From contig JBGSIC010000026.1 in the NCBI GenBank assembly GCA_041751875.1, positions 1 through 64,000 on the forward strand: DNA of 64,000 nt. Direction: 5' to 3'. The notes below the pieces were generated by a model. The model was not told the DNA's origin. It made no database searches and saw only the letters and a list, made by a program, of their open reading frames with translations. Numbering within the stretch: the stretch's first letter is position 1; the number at the start of each line of letters is the position of its first letter. The DNA comes from JBGSIC01 sp041751875 (GTDB lineage: Bacteria; Bdellovibrionota; FAC87; UBA2466; JACKAF01). Shown here piece after piece: positions 1 to 8,720 of this stretch. The position numbers and the translations under genes are program-made.

Positions 1-1
1 C

Positions 2-895
2 CTTAACCCCGAGGGTGATACCAGCCTTTTTATTTTACGTTCGGCTCTTAAGAGAAAACTCTCTGTTTCTTGGGCTGTGTCGAGCGGCGTTCAACTCGTG
101 AATACTGATTTGTTTGTCGAAAGCCGTGCTTGCCTTTCAGCAGCCGAGCACAATCTTCCGACGTTAGGGGAGAGCGAAGTCAAAGCGGTATCTGATTTTG
201 ACGCTGTTTTGATTCGCAAAGATCCGCCCTTCAATTCAAGCTACATAAAACTGTGCTGGCTTCTTTGCCTGGCAGAGAAAAAAGTGCGCATCCTCAACGC
301 CCCCTCGCTGCTTTTGCGCTACCACGAGAAGTTGGTTCCTCTAGAAGGCGTAGCCCAAGGATTTCTTTCTGCCTCGGATTTGTTACCCACCTACTACCGC
401 AATCCCCGTGAGTTTTTGGATTGGGCCAAAAAAGAAAAGATCAAAGACTATATTGCCAAACCGTTCTTTGGTTTTGGGGGGCGCGCGATAAAAAAAGGGC
501 AGGTAAGCACATTTTTGGAAGATGCTTTTGATCACGCCAAGAATATTTTTCAGCCTTACCATGCCGCGATCGAAAAGGAAGGAGACATTCGTGCTCTCTA
601 CTTCGGTGGGGAGTATGTGGGGGGCTTTGTAAGGCGTCCCGCCGCGGGAGGTTTTGTGGCCAATCTCGCGCAAGGGGGAAGAGCGGAAAAGGTGAATCTA
701 TCGGCGAGCCAACAAAAAGTAGTGGAGAAGCTAGGGAAGTTTTTGAAACATCTAAAAATTGACTTCGCGGGAGCCGATCTCATCGGAGACAAACTCACCG
801 AAGTGAACATCACCTCACCCACGGGTTTTGCTAGTCTGAAGAAAATTACGGGAGAAGATCTCGGAGATAGGTTTCTCGATTACCTACAACGCTAA
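2..895 (+). CDS. gshB: Glutathione synthetase, 5'-truncated by window edge
   Basis: Ligates gamma-glutamylcysteine and glycine with ATP to give glutathione in the cytoplasm. The C-terminal ATP-grasp part is clear: LIRKDPPF, AKPFFGFGGRAI, then RRPAAGGFVANLAQGGRA (nucleotide and substrate loops) and EVNITSPTGF near the end, all in the order of the E. coli enzyme. A GTG lies at 77, but the frame is open from base 2 and reads LNPEGDTSLFILRSA, which matches the N-terminal domain of GshB. The true start is therefore upstream of the window and the GTG is internal. It is convergent with gshA at 912-2321, so both steps of glutathione synthesis sit together. I am confident of the family; only the N-terminal few residues are missing. 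Confidence 0.92.
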   Translation, partial: LNPEGDTSLFILRSALKRKLSVSWAVSSGVQLVNTDLFVESRACLSAAEHNLPTLGESEVKAVSDFDAVLIRKDPPFNSSYIKLCWLLCLAEKKVRILNAPSLLLRYHEKLVPLEGVAQGFLSASDLLPTYYRNPREFLDWAKKEKIKDYIAKPFFGFGGRAIKKGQVSTFLEDAFDHAKNIFQPYHAAIEKEGDIRALYFGGEYVGGFVRRPAAGGFVANLAQGGRAEKVNLSASQQKVVEKLGKFLKHLKIDFAGADLIGDKLTEVNITSPTGFASLKKITGEDLGDRFLDYLQR

Positions 896-911
896 TGCGG
901 CCGTAGGGAGT

Positions 912-2321
912 TCAGCCTGATTGCTGGGAAAACAAACAGTTCACACCAGGAGTCAGGCGCTTAGAGGCATAAGCCAAAACCGTTTTGATTTTCTTTGTTT
1001 CAGCGATGCGAAAGATATCGAGAACGTTTTCTGCCGGCGTTTTTCCTGAGCGTAAAATTCCGTACACCTGTTCGAGATACTTTTCTTCACCGAAGCCACG
1101 ACGTTCCAATCCGATTTTCGCCGCGTCGAGAACTTCTTGTGCAATGTATTTGATCGGCTGACCGTTTAGCTGTGCGTTGAGCCCGTGTTTTGCGCAGTCA
1201 ACCATCAACGTGTTTTTAGTCTCTTTGGAAAGATGGCCCAGCTTTTCGATGACCAAATTGCGGGCGTCAGTGTCGTAGAGAATTCCCATCCAAAAGGCTG
1301 CCGCCGCGTAGCGCTCAATAGGGCGCTGCCCATCCACGGAGCGGATTTCTACATACCCCGGTTTGATGCGGGCTTCGGTAAAAAGCTGGCGAATCGCCGT
1401 CATGCGGTTATTGGCGTCGACAATTACATTGGGCAGTTTGCCGTCAAAAATAGCTTGAAGAGAGCTTCCATTCGCCGGAACAAACTGACCGTTCTTGTCT
1501 TGCGCAAACATCAGCGGGTAGTCCCACAAGAAATCGGCATAGCTTTTAAAGTTAAACCCATCGGCAAACGCTTCGTGCAAGACGCCTGCGCGATCGGGGT
1601 CGGTTTCCTGCCAAATCTGATAACGGTAGGAAAGGTATCCGGTCTCCTTGCCTTCCTTTAAAGGAGAGTTCGCAAAAATGGCGTAGGAAAGAGGAGCGGC
1701 GGCAAGACCTGCCCGCAGCATATCTATGCCCTCTTCCTCGGACTGATAGTCCAGGTTGATTTGTACGGAGCTTGTTAGGCGCATCATGCTCGTGGCGAGT
1801 CGCGCCTTTTTTCCCAGGTATTCAGTCATGATGCGGTAGCGGGTGTAGGGGATGACGTCCATGTCCTCCACCTTGTTGCAGGGATTTACGCCGAGGCCGA
1901 TCCATGTCAGACCCCACGGGCAAGCGACCGCATCTACCTTGGCTTCAAAATCTTGGGCTTTTTTAACTAAAGAATCGAGCTGTTCGTCGGCTTCGGTAGA
2001 CATTTCTACCTGGCTTCCGGGCTCCAGTGAAATGATGCCCGAGGTAGGCGTCAGCCCTAGGGGCTGTTTTTCGGAGTTAAACTGTAAAGGCCAGCCATAG
2101 GTTTCTGAAAGGGTGCGCAGCAGGGTTTCGGCTCCTGGCCGGTCGTCACCCTCAGCAGACCGGGTGCCTCCATAGCGGAAGGGAGTGCAGTCGGGCCAGA
2201 TGCCAATTCGTTCGATCTCAATCCCGATTTTTCGGTCTTTTACCGACCGCGAAGAATCTCTTAGAAGCTTTGCAATCGCTTCTTTGTGGCCTTCAGCCGA
2301 TGTTGGCTCAACCCCTGTCAT
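912..2321 (-). CDS. gshA: Glutamate-cysteine ligase, GCS2 (plant/proteobacterial) type
   Basis: First enzyme of glutathione synthesis: it joins the glutamate gamma-carboxyl to cysteine using ATP. Typical features of the GCS2 family are visible: GIEIERIGIW near the N-terminus, the LEPGSQVEMSTEAD glutamate/ATP region, SSVQINLDYQ, and RYRIMTEYLG. The open frame continues upstream to 2552, but the extra 77 residues run into the tRNA-like fragment at 2474-2495 and have no family similarity. I therefore start at the ATG at 2321 (MTGVEPTSAEGHKEAI), giving 469 residues, a normal size. It is convergent with gshB, 16 bp apart. Confidence 0.9.
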   Translation of the reverse strand: MTGVEPTSAEGHKEAIAKLLRDSSRSVKDRKIGIEIERIGIWPDCTPFRYGGTRSAEGDDRPGAETLLRTLSETYGWPLQFNSEKQPLGLTPTSGIISLEPGSQVEMSTEADEQLDSLVKKAQDFEAKVDAVACPWGLTWIGLGVNPCNKVEDMDVIPYTRYRIMTEYLGKKARLATSMMRLTSSVQINLDYQSEEEGIDMLRAGLAAAPLSYAIFANSPLKEGKETGYLSYRYQIWQETDPDRAGVLHEAFADGFNFKSYADFLWDYPLMFAQDKNGQFVPANGSSLQAIFDGKLPNVIVDANNRMTAIRQLFTEARIKPGYVEIRSVDGQRPIERYAAAAFWMGILYDTDARNLVIEKLGHLSKETKNTLMVDCAKHGLNAQLNGQPIKYIAQEVLDAAKIGLERRGFGEEKYLEQVYGILRSGKTPAENVLDIFRIAETKKIKTVLAYASKRLTPGVNCLFSQQSG

Positions 2322-2473
2322 CCACCATTCATACCGCAAGTACACGGCGATTGGGAATCGGTGAAAAGAGTAAAGTTTAGTTTCCGTCGTGCTGGCGACT
2401 GTTTTTGAAAAGTTTTTTGCTTGTCCGCGGGAAGCTGGTATAGAGTCTTTTGGGTTCCATAACCCGCGGATAT

Positions 2474-2495
2474 TATGGGCCGGTAGCTCAGCTGG
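2474..2495 (+). repeat. Orphan copy of the 5' end of tRNA-Ala (22 bp)
   Basis: These 22 bases are identical to 2590-2611, which is the first 19 bases of the intact tRNA-Ala gene (acceptor strand, D-stem 5' strand, most of the D-loop) plus three bases upstream. The match stops abruptly in the D-loop and no cloverleaf can be drawn downstream, so this is a fragment and not a second tRNA gene. In addition, 2534-2544 is the exact reverse complement of 2610-2620 of the tRNA. It looks like a partial duplication or rearrangement scar. An integration site would normally duplicate the tRNA 3' end, so this is not a typical att site. Confidence 0.75.
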
Positions 2496-2531
2496 CCACG
2501 CGAGCAGAGCTCGCCAGAGAGAAAACGTCTT

Positions 2532-2560
2532 TTGACGCTCTCCCGGAAGCAAAATGTCTT
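2532..2560 (+). promoter_or_regulatory. Possible promoter of tRNA-Ala(CGC)
   Basis: A TTGACG hexamer (5 of 6 to the -35 consensus) is followed after 17 bases by TGTCTT (a poor -10). The transcript would begin about 25 bases before the tRNA 5' end. The call rests on spacing and position only. Confidence 0.3.
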
Positions 2561-2592
2561 AGTGAGCAGAGTTTGTTTCCAGCAGTGAATAT

Positions 2593-2668
2593 GGGCCGGT
2601 AGCTCAGCTGGGAGAGCGTCGCGTTCGCAATGCGAAGGCCGTGGGTTCGATCCCCATCCGGTCCACCA
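2593..2668 (+). tRNA. tRNA-Ala, anticodon CGC
   Basis: A full 76-nt cloverleaf can be folded: 7-bp acceptor stem GGGCCGG/CCGGTCC with the G3-U70 wobble that identifies tRNA-Ala, D-arm GCTC/GAGC, anticodon stem TCGCG/TGCGA around loop TTCGCAA (anticodon CGC, reads GCG), five-base variable region, T-arm GTGGG/CCCAT with loop TTCGATC, discriminator A and encoded CCA. Confidence 0.97.
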
Positions 2669-2915
2669 CTTTCATTCCTAAACTACGGGACACCATTTCT
2701 AAGTTACACAAGTTATCAACCATACTTGCGAGGTGAGTTGCCTCAGTAACCGGCACCTGTACTTCAAGTGGTCAACGGAACTGATTGTATTTCAACTTGA
2801 AAACCCCTGTTGCCGCTAGGGTGCTTATAAAAACGACAGCTGTAAAAGGAATCTAGCCTGTATTCGGATGGTATACGCTTTGCAGATTCCTGGGTAAAAG
2901 ACCTGGGAGACGTAC

Positions 2916-3377
2916 GTGAAGAATCTAAAATTTGCTTCTGATAATTTTTTGGCCCGACTTAAGAAGGGGCTAACGCCTAAGGCTGAGCCGACCTCTAAGA
3001 CGCAAAAATCCCTTATTAGCGAAGATGAGTTGTCTAGACGACGTCAGCAAGAAGAAATGGAGAATCGCCGGGTAGAGCCGCGATTTGAAGACGATTTTTC
3101 AGGTGATCTTGCCATGGAAACAGGCGGTCGAAGCCCGATTAAAATTGAAAACATTTCGGCGCGTGGATTTTGTGCAAAGTCGGTAAAAACGTTGGAGATC
3201 GGAGAGACCTATACACTCCACATTTTGTGGGCTGATCAGTCCATGACCGTAATGGGAACCATCGCGTGGGTGGATTCTAAGGGCCGGTTTGGGTTTCACA
3301 TTCTGGAAACGACTCCTCTTTGGACCGATTATGTGAACATTCGCGCCACCGAACTTCAGAGTAAACGGGCAGCCTAA
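2916..3377 (+). CDS. PilZ-domain c-di-GMP-binding protein
   Basis: A 153-residue cytoplasmic protein with no signal peptide. The first 50 residues are polar and probably disordered. A PilZ domain follows, with the RxxxR c-di-GMP arginine motif at residues 51-56 (RRVEPR) and the NxSxxG motif at 79-84 (NISARG), then beta-strands ending WVDSKGRFGFHI. Both nucleotide-binding motifs are intact, so it should bind c-di-GMP; the downstream target is not indicated. The GTG start is supported by GGGAGA at 2905-2910. It stands alone. A diguanylate cyclase with an intact I-site is encoded at 35101-36471, so a c-di-GMP circuit exists in this genome. Confidence 0.85.
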   Translation: MKNLKFASDNFLARLKKGLTPKAEPTSKTQKSLISEDELSRRRQQEEMENRRVEPRFEDDFSGDLAMETGGRSPIKIENISARGFCAKSVKTLEIGETYTLHILWADQSMTVMGTIAWVDSKGRFGFHILETTPLWTDYVNIRATELQSKRAA

Positions 3378-3398
3378 TCCCCATTTGGCTTTTGCCGT

Positions 3399-5519
3399 CT
3401 AGGGAAGTACGCGACGTATGCCGAAGCTGGTGCCTAGGTCAGGTATCGGGCTGTAATCGCGCTTAAACCGACGCAGTCCCTCGACCCCTTCATCGCTCAT
3501 CAGGTTCACAAACTCCACACTCCCAAATCTGTCTTGATTATTGAAAATATAATCCACAAGCTCGTAATTGAGTTTCACTACCGTGTTGGGAGTTTGGCCG
3601 TCCGTCTTTTGGGTGTAAATAATCGCCGTGGTCTTGTCGGTCGAATGCATGTCCATTTCAACCACTTCGGCTAAAGCAAAGCCTACGACTTTCCCGTCTC
3701 TCATCAGAGCGAGCCGGGCGGCGTTCTCGCCAAGATTGGCGTTTAGTCGTTCACTGACGCGTCCTTCCCGAATGGCTCCGGGATGTGTTTGGCGACTGGT
3801 CCAGTCCCGTAAGAAAATATCCGCGAGTTCTTGAACGTCATCCTCTCGCATACCCGCCGTTGTCCGGATGTCGGGAAAGGTTTCGTTAAAGCGCTTTAAT
3901 TGGTTTTTCCGGTCGCGTAATTTTTTGTTCGCACTGAGTTCCCGAAGTTGTGGAAGAGGATAAACGTAATCGGAATAGTGCGGGTCGGTGAAAACCGCGT
4001 ACCCACTTTCGCCGGGATCATTGAAGATACCTGCGACTTTGGGAGAAACAAAATGGAAACTAGCCTCGGGATTCTCCTCCAACATTCCTTTTATGATTTC
4101 CACCTTCTTTTGAGGAGAGCCGGCGTGAGGTTCGACAAAGGTAGTCCCTTGTTGGGCAAGCCCATCAGAAAATTTCAACACGGGTGCACCATCTCTACGA
4201 ATGACCTCAAAGGGTTCGCGAGCGTGCCACGCATTTAAGTAGGTGGGAGCCAAGAAGCTCAAACTCACATTCCCTGTGGGTATTGCTCGTTGTAAGTCGT
4301 CAGGGGTCTTCTTGCCTTGGATGTTGTTCCAGTTCGTTTTGATAGTTCCGGAAGCGACCGCTGAGGGAACTAACTCGTAGAGCCCAAACTCTGGGTGCTC
4401 AGGTATTTCTGGGCCCGAAAGTTTCTTGAGCCAGGGTTGGGCATCGAGTTTGACGAAAGGGGCGGGGCCAAAAAGAACGATCTTATAAGGTTTTCCCCTC
4501 TGAATGCCTCTTTGGCGCAAATCCTCCAAAAGTTTGTCAAATGTTTCCCCCGAGACAGGATTGAATGCGTAGTAAAGGTCTGCGTCTGCCATCTTAAAGT
4601 TGGGGTCAGAAAGATCCTGTTCGATTAAATCGACTTTCGTGTCCAGACCTAGCTGCTTGAGGAGGCGTTGCCCCTCCCCCACGCGCTCCGGAACGATTTC
4701 GTAACCGGTAAATTTGAGATCAGGACGCATGATACCGACGTACATACCCAGACGGCCCATGCCTGCGCCGATGTCGACGATATGCGATCCGGGCTTAAGA
4801 CCGAGGTCGGGAAGAGAAAGGATGCGATGAATTTCGCGATAAGGAGTTAGCAGCATCGACGCCGAAGCCGCCTCATAAATTTCTTCGCTGTGATTTGGGT
4901 TCTCTCGACCCACCTGTTTCTGAAGGGTCCGTGTGACTTCTTCTGACCGCATCCCCATCAGGCGATCGATGACCTGGTCTACGCGAGTCTGGTGGTACCA
5001 AGAGTCTCCGTGCAGATTCAGCTGATCCATCATGCTTCTGAAGAAAAAGGGACGATGCTGTGGATAACGCTCTCCAAGCTGCGTGGCGAAGTCTTTGGCG
5101 AAGTTTGTTACCTTGCCCTCAAGGAGTTCGCGCTGAAAACCAAACTTCGTTTCGTCGGAAAGGCTTGCCACGTTTCCTTTTAGATGCGGGTACTCACGGG
5201 CCAGCTCGCCGTCAGTTGGCAAATAGTGGCTTGGGATATGGTCAGGCTTTGCGGAAACGAGCTGCCACCGAATGAGTAGGGCTTCTTCTAGTTCCTTCAA
5301 AAGAGTTTCAGGCTCGGAAGCCTGCATATGCTCAGCCAGTTTGGCGGGAGTTTGATGTACCAGCTTCAAAGTGGGCTGACTCTCGGAACGCTCCAAAACA
5401 CGCCCTTCGCGGTTCAAAATTTCATAAGCCGTCGCGCAAGAAGTCGAGAGAAGCTGAGGCTTGCCCATCGCCGACGCCGTAAGTAGTAAAGCGGTGAAAA
5501 TGAAGAAGTGGTTTTTCAT
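3399..5519 (-). CDS. Exported methyltransferase / DUF2156-like acyltransferase fusion
   Basis: A 706-residue protein. The start at 5519 gives an N-terminal signal peptide (MKNHFFIFTALLLTASAMG), and this ATG overlaps the upstream gene's stop as ATGA. After about 200 residues of helical sequence there is a Rossmann SAM-binding motif (HIVDIGAGMGRLGMY, about residues 245-260, followed by GYEIVPERV), typical of class I methyltransferases. The C-terminal 180 residues resemble the GNAT-like DUF2156/LPG_synthase_C fold, ending VNLMSDEGVEGLRRFKRDYSP. The combination of an export signal, a SAM fold and an acyltransferase-like fold is unusual, because SAM is not expected outside the cytoplasm. The substrate is unknown. 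It could instead be membrane-tethered or have lost SAM binding. Confidence 0.7.
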   Translation of the reverse strand: MKNHFFIFTALLLTASAMGKPQLLSTSCATAYEILNREGRVLERSESQPTLKLVHQTPAKLAEHMQASEPETLLKELEEALLIRWQLVSAKPDHIPSHYLPTDGELAREYPHLKGNVASLSDETKFGFQRELLEGKVTNFAKDFATQLGERYPQHRPFFFRSMMDQLNLHGDSWYHQTRVDQVIDRLMGMRSEEVTRTLQKQVGRENPNHSEEIYEAASASMLLTPYREIHRILSLPDLGLKPGSHIVDIGAGMGRLGMYVGIMRPDLKFTGYEIVPERVGEGQRLLKQLGLDTKVDLIEQDLSDPNFKMADADLYYAFNPVSGETFDKLLEDLRQRGIQRGKPYKIVLFGPAPFVKLDAQPWLKKLSGPEIPEHPEFGLYELVPSAVASGTIKTNWNNIQGKKTPDDLQRAIPTGNVSLSFLAPTYLNAWHAREPFEVIRRDGAPVLKFSDGLAQQGTTFVEPHAGSPQKKVEIIKGMLEENPEASFHFVSPKVAGIFNDPGESGYAVFTDPHYSDYVYPLPQLRELSANKKLRDRKNQLKRFNETFPDIRTTAGMREDDVQELADIFLRDWTSRQTHPGAIREGRVSERLNANLGENAARLALMRDGKVVGFALAEVVEMDMHSTDKTTAIIYTQKTDGQTPNTVVKLNYELVDYIFNNQDRFGSVEFVNLMSDEGVEGLRRFKRDYSPIPDLGTSFGIRRVLP

Positions 5520-6409
5520 TTCTCTGCTCCCATCGCCGCGAGACTGGAGGCACACTTTGCTGCTACTTGCTTGAGCGCAGTTAAAGGTTTTTTCACAAAG
5601 GCACCTAGTTGCGCCTTACCAATGACTTGAAATTTAACGTAGGGAGGCTGGCGGAAAACGCCGACCCTAAGAATGGGCACCCGGTACACATCGTTAGTGA
5701 TCACAGAAACCGGGGGGAAGCCAACCCCGATGCCTTCTGAAATTCCGAGTCGCAAATTGTTCTCTGTTACACAGCCTGCTGCGCCAAAACTACAAAAACC
5801 CTGCCCTGATTCCACCCGCAATGGTGTTTTCCAATCGTTGCGGTTCGCGCTAAGAAGTACGCCGGCAAATACGGACGCGCCGACTTCAAAAGGAAGCGCC
5901 CGACGTGTCCTCACCAAATCCTGGTAAAATTCTAGTACGAGTCCTTTGTTTTCCCGATCGGCTGCAAGCGTAACCGCGGGTCCCGTAATGCCAAACCAAC
6001 CCGTTTTATTGACTAAGAGTCCGCCGCTGACTCCTGCTTCGACGCTGACCCCTAGTTCGTTTGCGCCGGAAATAACGGCAGCGTTGGTCCACAGATGCGC
6101 ATCGATCGCATCCAACGTTTTTTGAACGCGGTTGATAGAGAAAGCTTTATCCAAACCGCGCGCAGCTTTTGCGATAAGAAGCTCTCTGTTTTTGCGGAAA
6201 CTTTCTTGGGAGGAAGGGGAAAGAGTGTCAAAAGTCGCTTTTTGTTCTTCGGTGGTCGGCCCGTTGGGAAGCCAGTAGAGACTTCCGGCCTTGGTATCAA
6301 TGGCAAAGGTCTCTTCTTCACCTTCGCCTTGAACCGAAAGCGATAGGACGAGAGCAAAGAAAAAGACGACGAGAAACCGCCTATTATGTGAAAATCCCAG
6401 CTGCAACAC
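5516..6409 (-). CDS. Secreted protein of unknown function, coupled to the downstream fusion protein
   Basis: 297 residues with an N-terminal hydrophobic signal sequence (RRFLVVFFFALVLSLSVQG). I do not recognise a family. The middle is glycine-rich with alternating hydrophobic residues (GVSVEAGVSGGLLVNKTGWFGITGPAVTLAA), which could be beta-strands of an outer-membrane or lipid-binding protein. Two cysteines lie close together (GFCSFGAAGCVT) and could form a disulfide. Its stop codon overlaps the next start by four bases, so the two proteins are likely made together and may act on the same substrate. Confidence 0.65.
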   Translation of the reverse strand: MLQLGFSHNRRFLVVFFFALVLSLSVQGEGEEETFAIDTKAGSLYWLPNGPTTEEQKATFDTLSPSSQESFRKNRELLIAKAARGLDKAFSINRVQKTLDAIDAHLWTNAAVISGANELGVSVEAGVSGGLLVNKTGWFGITGPAVTLAADRENKGLVLEFYQDLVRTRRALPFEVGASVFAGVLLSANRNDWKTPLRVESGQGFCSFGAAGCVTENNLRLGISEGIGVGFPPVSVITNDVYRVPILRVGVFRQPPYVKFQVIGKAQLGAFVKKPLTALKQVAAKCASSLAAMGAEK

Positions 6410-6611
6410 TCCCCCGATATCCTATTAATGCTGCAAGGTAGGTGCCCAATTCAGTCGCCTGTATTCGGTGAGGCTACGGTAAAAAACGTGCCTGAAGAAA
6501 AAGGCGTCTAAAGGGGGGTGTGTACTTTTTGAACAGTGGGCCTAGAATAAGGCTCCAGCGCCAAGCTACTGAGAGTAGATTCGCGGAGAATGTGATGTTA
6601 GTAAAAAGAGA

Positions 6612-7793
6612 GTGGAAAACCAGAATAGCAGCCAAGAAGAACTAGTCGAAATAGGGCCCAAAGGCCGCCCCGTTCGTTCCGGTATTCAACCCTTGCTACT
6701 GATAGAGCAGGTGAAGAACACCGCCCCTTTTCTTTTTGAGGAGGGAAGCGCGGATCTTACGGCTCCTTTTCCCTACGTCCAGTTCATTTTGAACATGGAA
6801 CGGGAAATGGGGGAGGGAGCTACTTACAGCGCTGAAGAGAGCGAAAGCTACTTCGATCTTTGCTGGTCTGCTCACTACTGCACGGTAGCTACTTTTGTTC
6901 CCACCGATGTTGATAACCAAATTCGGTTTCGCATTTGGAATCGCGCCAACCCCACCCCTGTTTTAGAGGCGATGGCAAACCGCGTATTGGGGAGTATTGG
7001 CTGGGATTCACGTTTGGTTTCGACCCGCACGGTGGCGGAGGCCGAAGGAGAAGGATACCTCAGCGGGCATCATGGTGAATGGTTTAGCGTTGCAGTGGCG
7101 GCGTACGCGGCCACACGAAAGCGCTTGCCTGAACACGCCGAGAAAATCACCCAAGAAATTCTAGGGGAAGTTCAAAGAGAGTTGGAGCTCTTGGGGGGTC
7201 TAAAAAAGAAACGCGATGGCATCGGCGCCATGAAAGCAGCGACGCTTATCGCGCATAACTTCGGGGATCTCCTTCGTGTGATGGACCAATGGGAACTCAA
7301 AGACGAAGATACGCTTCGCGCTGCCGTCACCAAAATGTGGTTGGGCGAACTTTCCGGCTTGAATCACGAAGCGGCGGAACTTAACCGCATCCATATGGCG
7401 GCAGACAATCACCGGCACTATCCGCTTCGGGCAGCGCGCTGTTTGCGAACGCGGCGGGAATTTTTGTTGCCCATAGGACCTTTCTTCGATGATTGGGGAA
7501 AAGTCATTGGAGCGAGTCCTTATCTCACGCCGGAAGAAATCGCCTCGGTTGCACAAGCCCTGGTCGATGGCTGGACCCGGCTCACTGCACCTGTTGGTTA
7601 TGCCCGAGCACTGTCAGGAATTGTGGAAAAATTTCCGGGTGGATTTGGTGAACTCAAAAACTACCTGCCTTCCCGGACGGCGAAAGCTATTCAAGCAGGT
7701 CCTCTCCACACTCAAATGGTCATTCCGCAGTCGCGGTTCGAAGGCCAGTGGAATCAGGCAGCACTGAAATTTCTTAACCTGCGTTCGAACTAA
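6612..7793 (+). CDS. Conserved-looking cytoplasmic protein, family not recognised
   Basis: 393 residues, no signal peptide or membrane segment. Codon use and the GTG start preceded by AAAAAGAGA support a real gene. The protein is rich in aromatic and charged residues and mainly helical by eye. It has several histidines in the middle (AHNFGD, NHEAAELNRIHMAADNHRHY) that could bind a metal, but I see no established motif. It ends convergently with the hemerythrin gene, the two stop codons overlapping at 7790-7793. Function cannot be assigned. Confidence 0.6.
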   Translation: MENQNSSQEELVEIGPKGRPVRSGIQPLLLIEQVKNTAPFLFEEGSADLTAPFPYVQFILNMEREMGEGATYSAEESESYFDLCWSAHYCTVATFVPTDVDNQIRFRIWNRANPTPVLEAMANRVLGSIGWDSRLVSTRTVAEAEGEGYLSGHHGEWFSVAVAAYAATRKRLPEHAEKITQEILGEVQRELELLGGLKKKRDGIGAMKAATLIAHNFGDLLRVMDQWELKDEDTLRAAVTKMWLGELSGLNHEAAELNRIHMAADNHRHYPLRAARCLRTRREFLLPIGPFFDDWGKVIGASPYLTPEEIASVAQALVDGWTRLTAPVGYARALSGIVEKFPGGFGELKNYLPSRTAKAIQAGPLHTQMVIPQSRFEGQWNQAALKFLNLRSN

Positions 7794-8335
7794 GCACTGT
7801 GACGAATTTCTTTGTCGGGATCCATCCGTTTGGCCAGCTTAGCGTCTACCTTTTCCTCGCTAATTCGACTCTGTGGAGGCAGTGTTTTCGCAAACTCTTC
7901 TTTAACCCGAAGATAATGGGTATTGATTTCTACCGCTTCCTCGGACGAGAAAAGTTTCTTCGCAAGAGGAAATATCTCTTCTTCCTCTTCCTCAATATGA
8001 TGCTCTAGATTTTCTTTAAGAACGGCGAACTTTCCTTCCCAACGATCCTCTGAAGCGTCACCTTCTTCCAGTTCCTTCATCAGCTTGTCCACAGCAAGGT
8101 GTTCTTCGTAGGCTTCGTTGCTTAGTTCCTGGGCCTTTTCTGAATCCTGTTTCAAAAGGAGTGCGTAGAGTGTTTTTTCCTCCCCACGCGCGTGAGGGAC
8201 AAGTTCCCCTTTAAGCTTCTCTAGAAGTTTCATTCGCTGCCCCGGCTTGGCCTCCTCTAGTTGCTCCAAAATTTCTTTCACTCCATCATGTTCTTCTTTC
8301 AACGTTCCATAGATTTCAATTTGATGTTCTTCCAT
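7790..8335 (-). CDS. Hemerythrin HHE-domain protein
   Basis: 181 residues, very acidic, with a four-helix hemerythrin/HHE cation-binding domain. Putative diiron ligands are H16 (EEHDG), H48 and E52 (PHARGEE), H79 (EEHLAVD) and H112/H113 with E117 (LEHHIEEEEEEIFP). Such proteins bind O2, NO or iron in the cytoplasm and are often stress-related. A strong AGGAGG precedes the ATG. It lies 15 bp downstream of the small basic protein at 8351-8548 on the same strand, so the two are probably an operon. Confidence 0.88.
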   Translation of the reverse strand: MEEHQIEIYGTLKEEHDGVKEILEQLEEAKPGQRMKLLEKLKGELVPHARGEEKTLYALLLKQDSEKAQELSNEAYEEHLAVDKLMKELEEGDASEDRWEGKFAVLKENLEHHIEEEEEEIFPLAKKLFSSEEAVEINTHYLRVKEEFAKTLPPQSRISEEKVDAKLAKRMDPDKEIRHSA

Positions 8336-8350
8336 GATCGCCTCCTTATG

Positions 8351-8548
8351 TTAGGCCGCTTTACGCGACTGACTGTTTTTTCTTCCGGATCCTGATTTCT
8401 TGCCGCCGCCCGATTCCTTGTTAACGGTTGCCCAAGCACGTTTCTCAGCGGTCTTTTTACTGAGCCCCTTTTTCTCGTATCCCTTCTCGATGTGTTCGGC
8501 TTGGCGTTTTTGCTTAGATGTGTATTTCTTTTTGCTTCCTTGAGCCAT
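8351..8548 (-). CDS. Small basic conserved protein (type often labelled plasmid stabilisation protein)
   Basis: 65 residues, strongly basic. It follows the pattern of a widespread short proteobacterial family: SKKKYTSKQKRQAEHIEKGY, KKGLSKKTAEKRAWATVNKE, then a Gly/Lys-rich tail (GGGKKSGSGRK). Public annotations often call this family a plasmid stabilisation protein, but I know of no good evidence for that role. GGAGGAGA lies upstream of the ATG. Linkage to a hemerythrin suggests a stress-response setting. A longer open frame over the same bases (8299-8628) is a shadow. Confidence 0.75.
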   Translation of the reverse strand: MAQGSKKKYTSKQKRQAEHIEKGYEKKGLSKKTAEKRAWATVNKESGGGKKSGSGRKNSQSRKAA

Positions 8549-8720
8549 TTGGAATCTCCTCCAGTATGTATTTGCACTCCTACAACTGTAGGAAGCACGA
8601 GACAGAAGGGCGATGGCGTTGGCCTCAAATTCGCTTACTTAGTGTCTCGTGGGGAATAAGGAGCAAGGGGCGTGCCAGGGTTTGTTTTCCCGGCTTAGGA
8701 GAGGTAGAAAAAAGAAAGAC

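Noticed and set aside
1185..1661. 158-residue frame antisense to gshA
   Set aside because: No motif and no ribosome site; gshA is certain on the other strand.
2322..2552. N-terminal extension of gshA by 77 residues
   Set aside because: It runs through the tRNA-like fragment, has no family similarity, and a good ATG exists at 2321.
2474..2668. Genomic-island attachment site at tRNA-Ala
   Set aside because: Islands duplicate the tRNA 3' end; here only the 5' end is copied and no integrase is near.
2857..6475. Shared 12-mer GCCTGTATTCGG upstream of the PilZ gene and of the gene at 6612
   Set aside because: In 64 kb many 12-mers recur by chance; no symmetry and no equal distance to the starts.
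8299..8628. 109-residue minus-strand frame
   Set aside because: It overlaps the small basic protein at 8351-8548 in another frame; the latter matches a known family and has a strong ribosome site.
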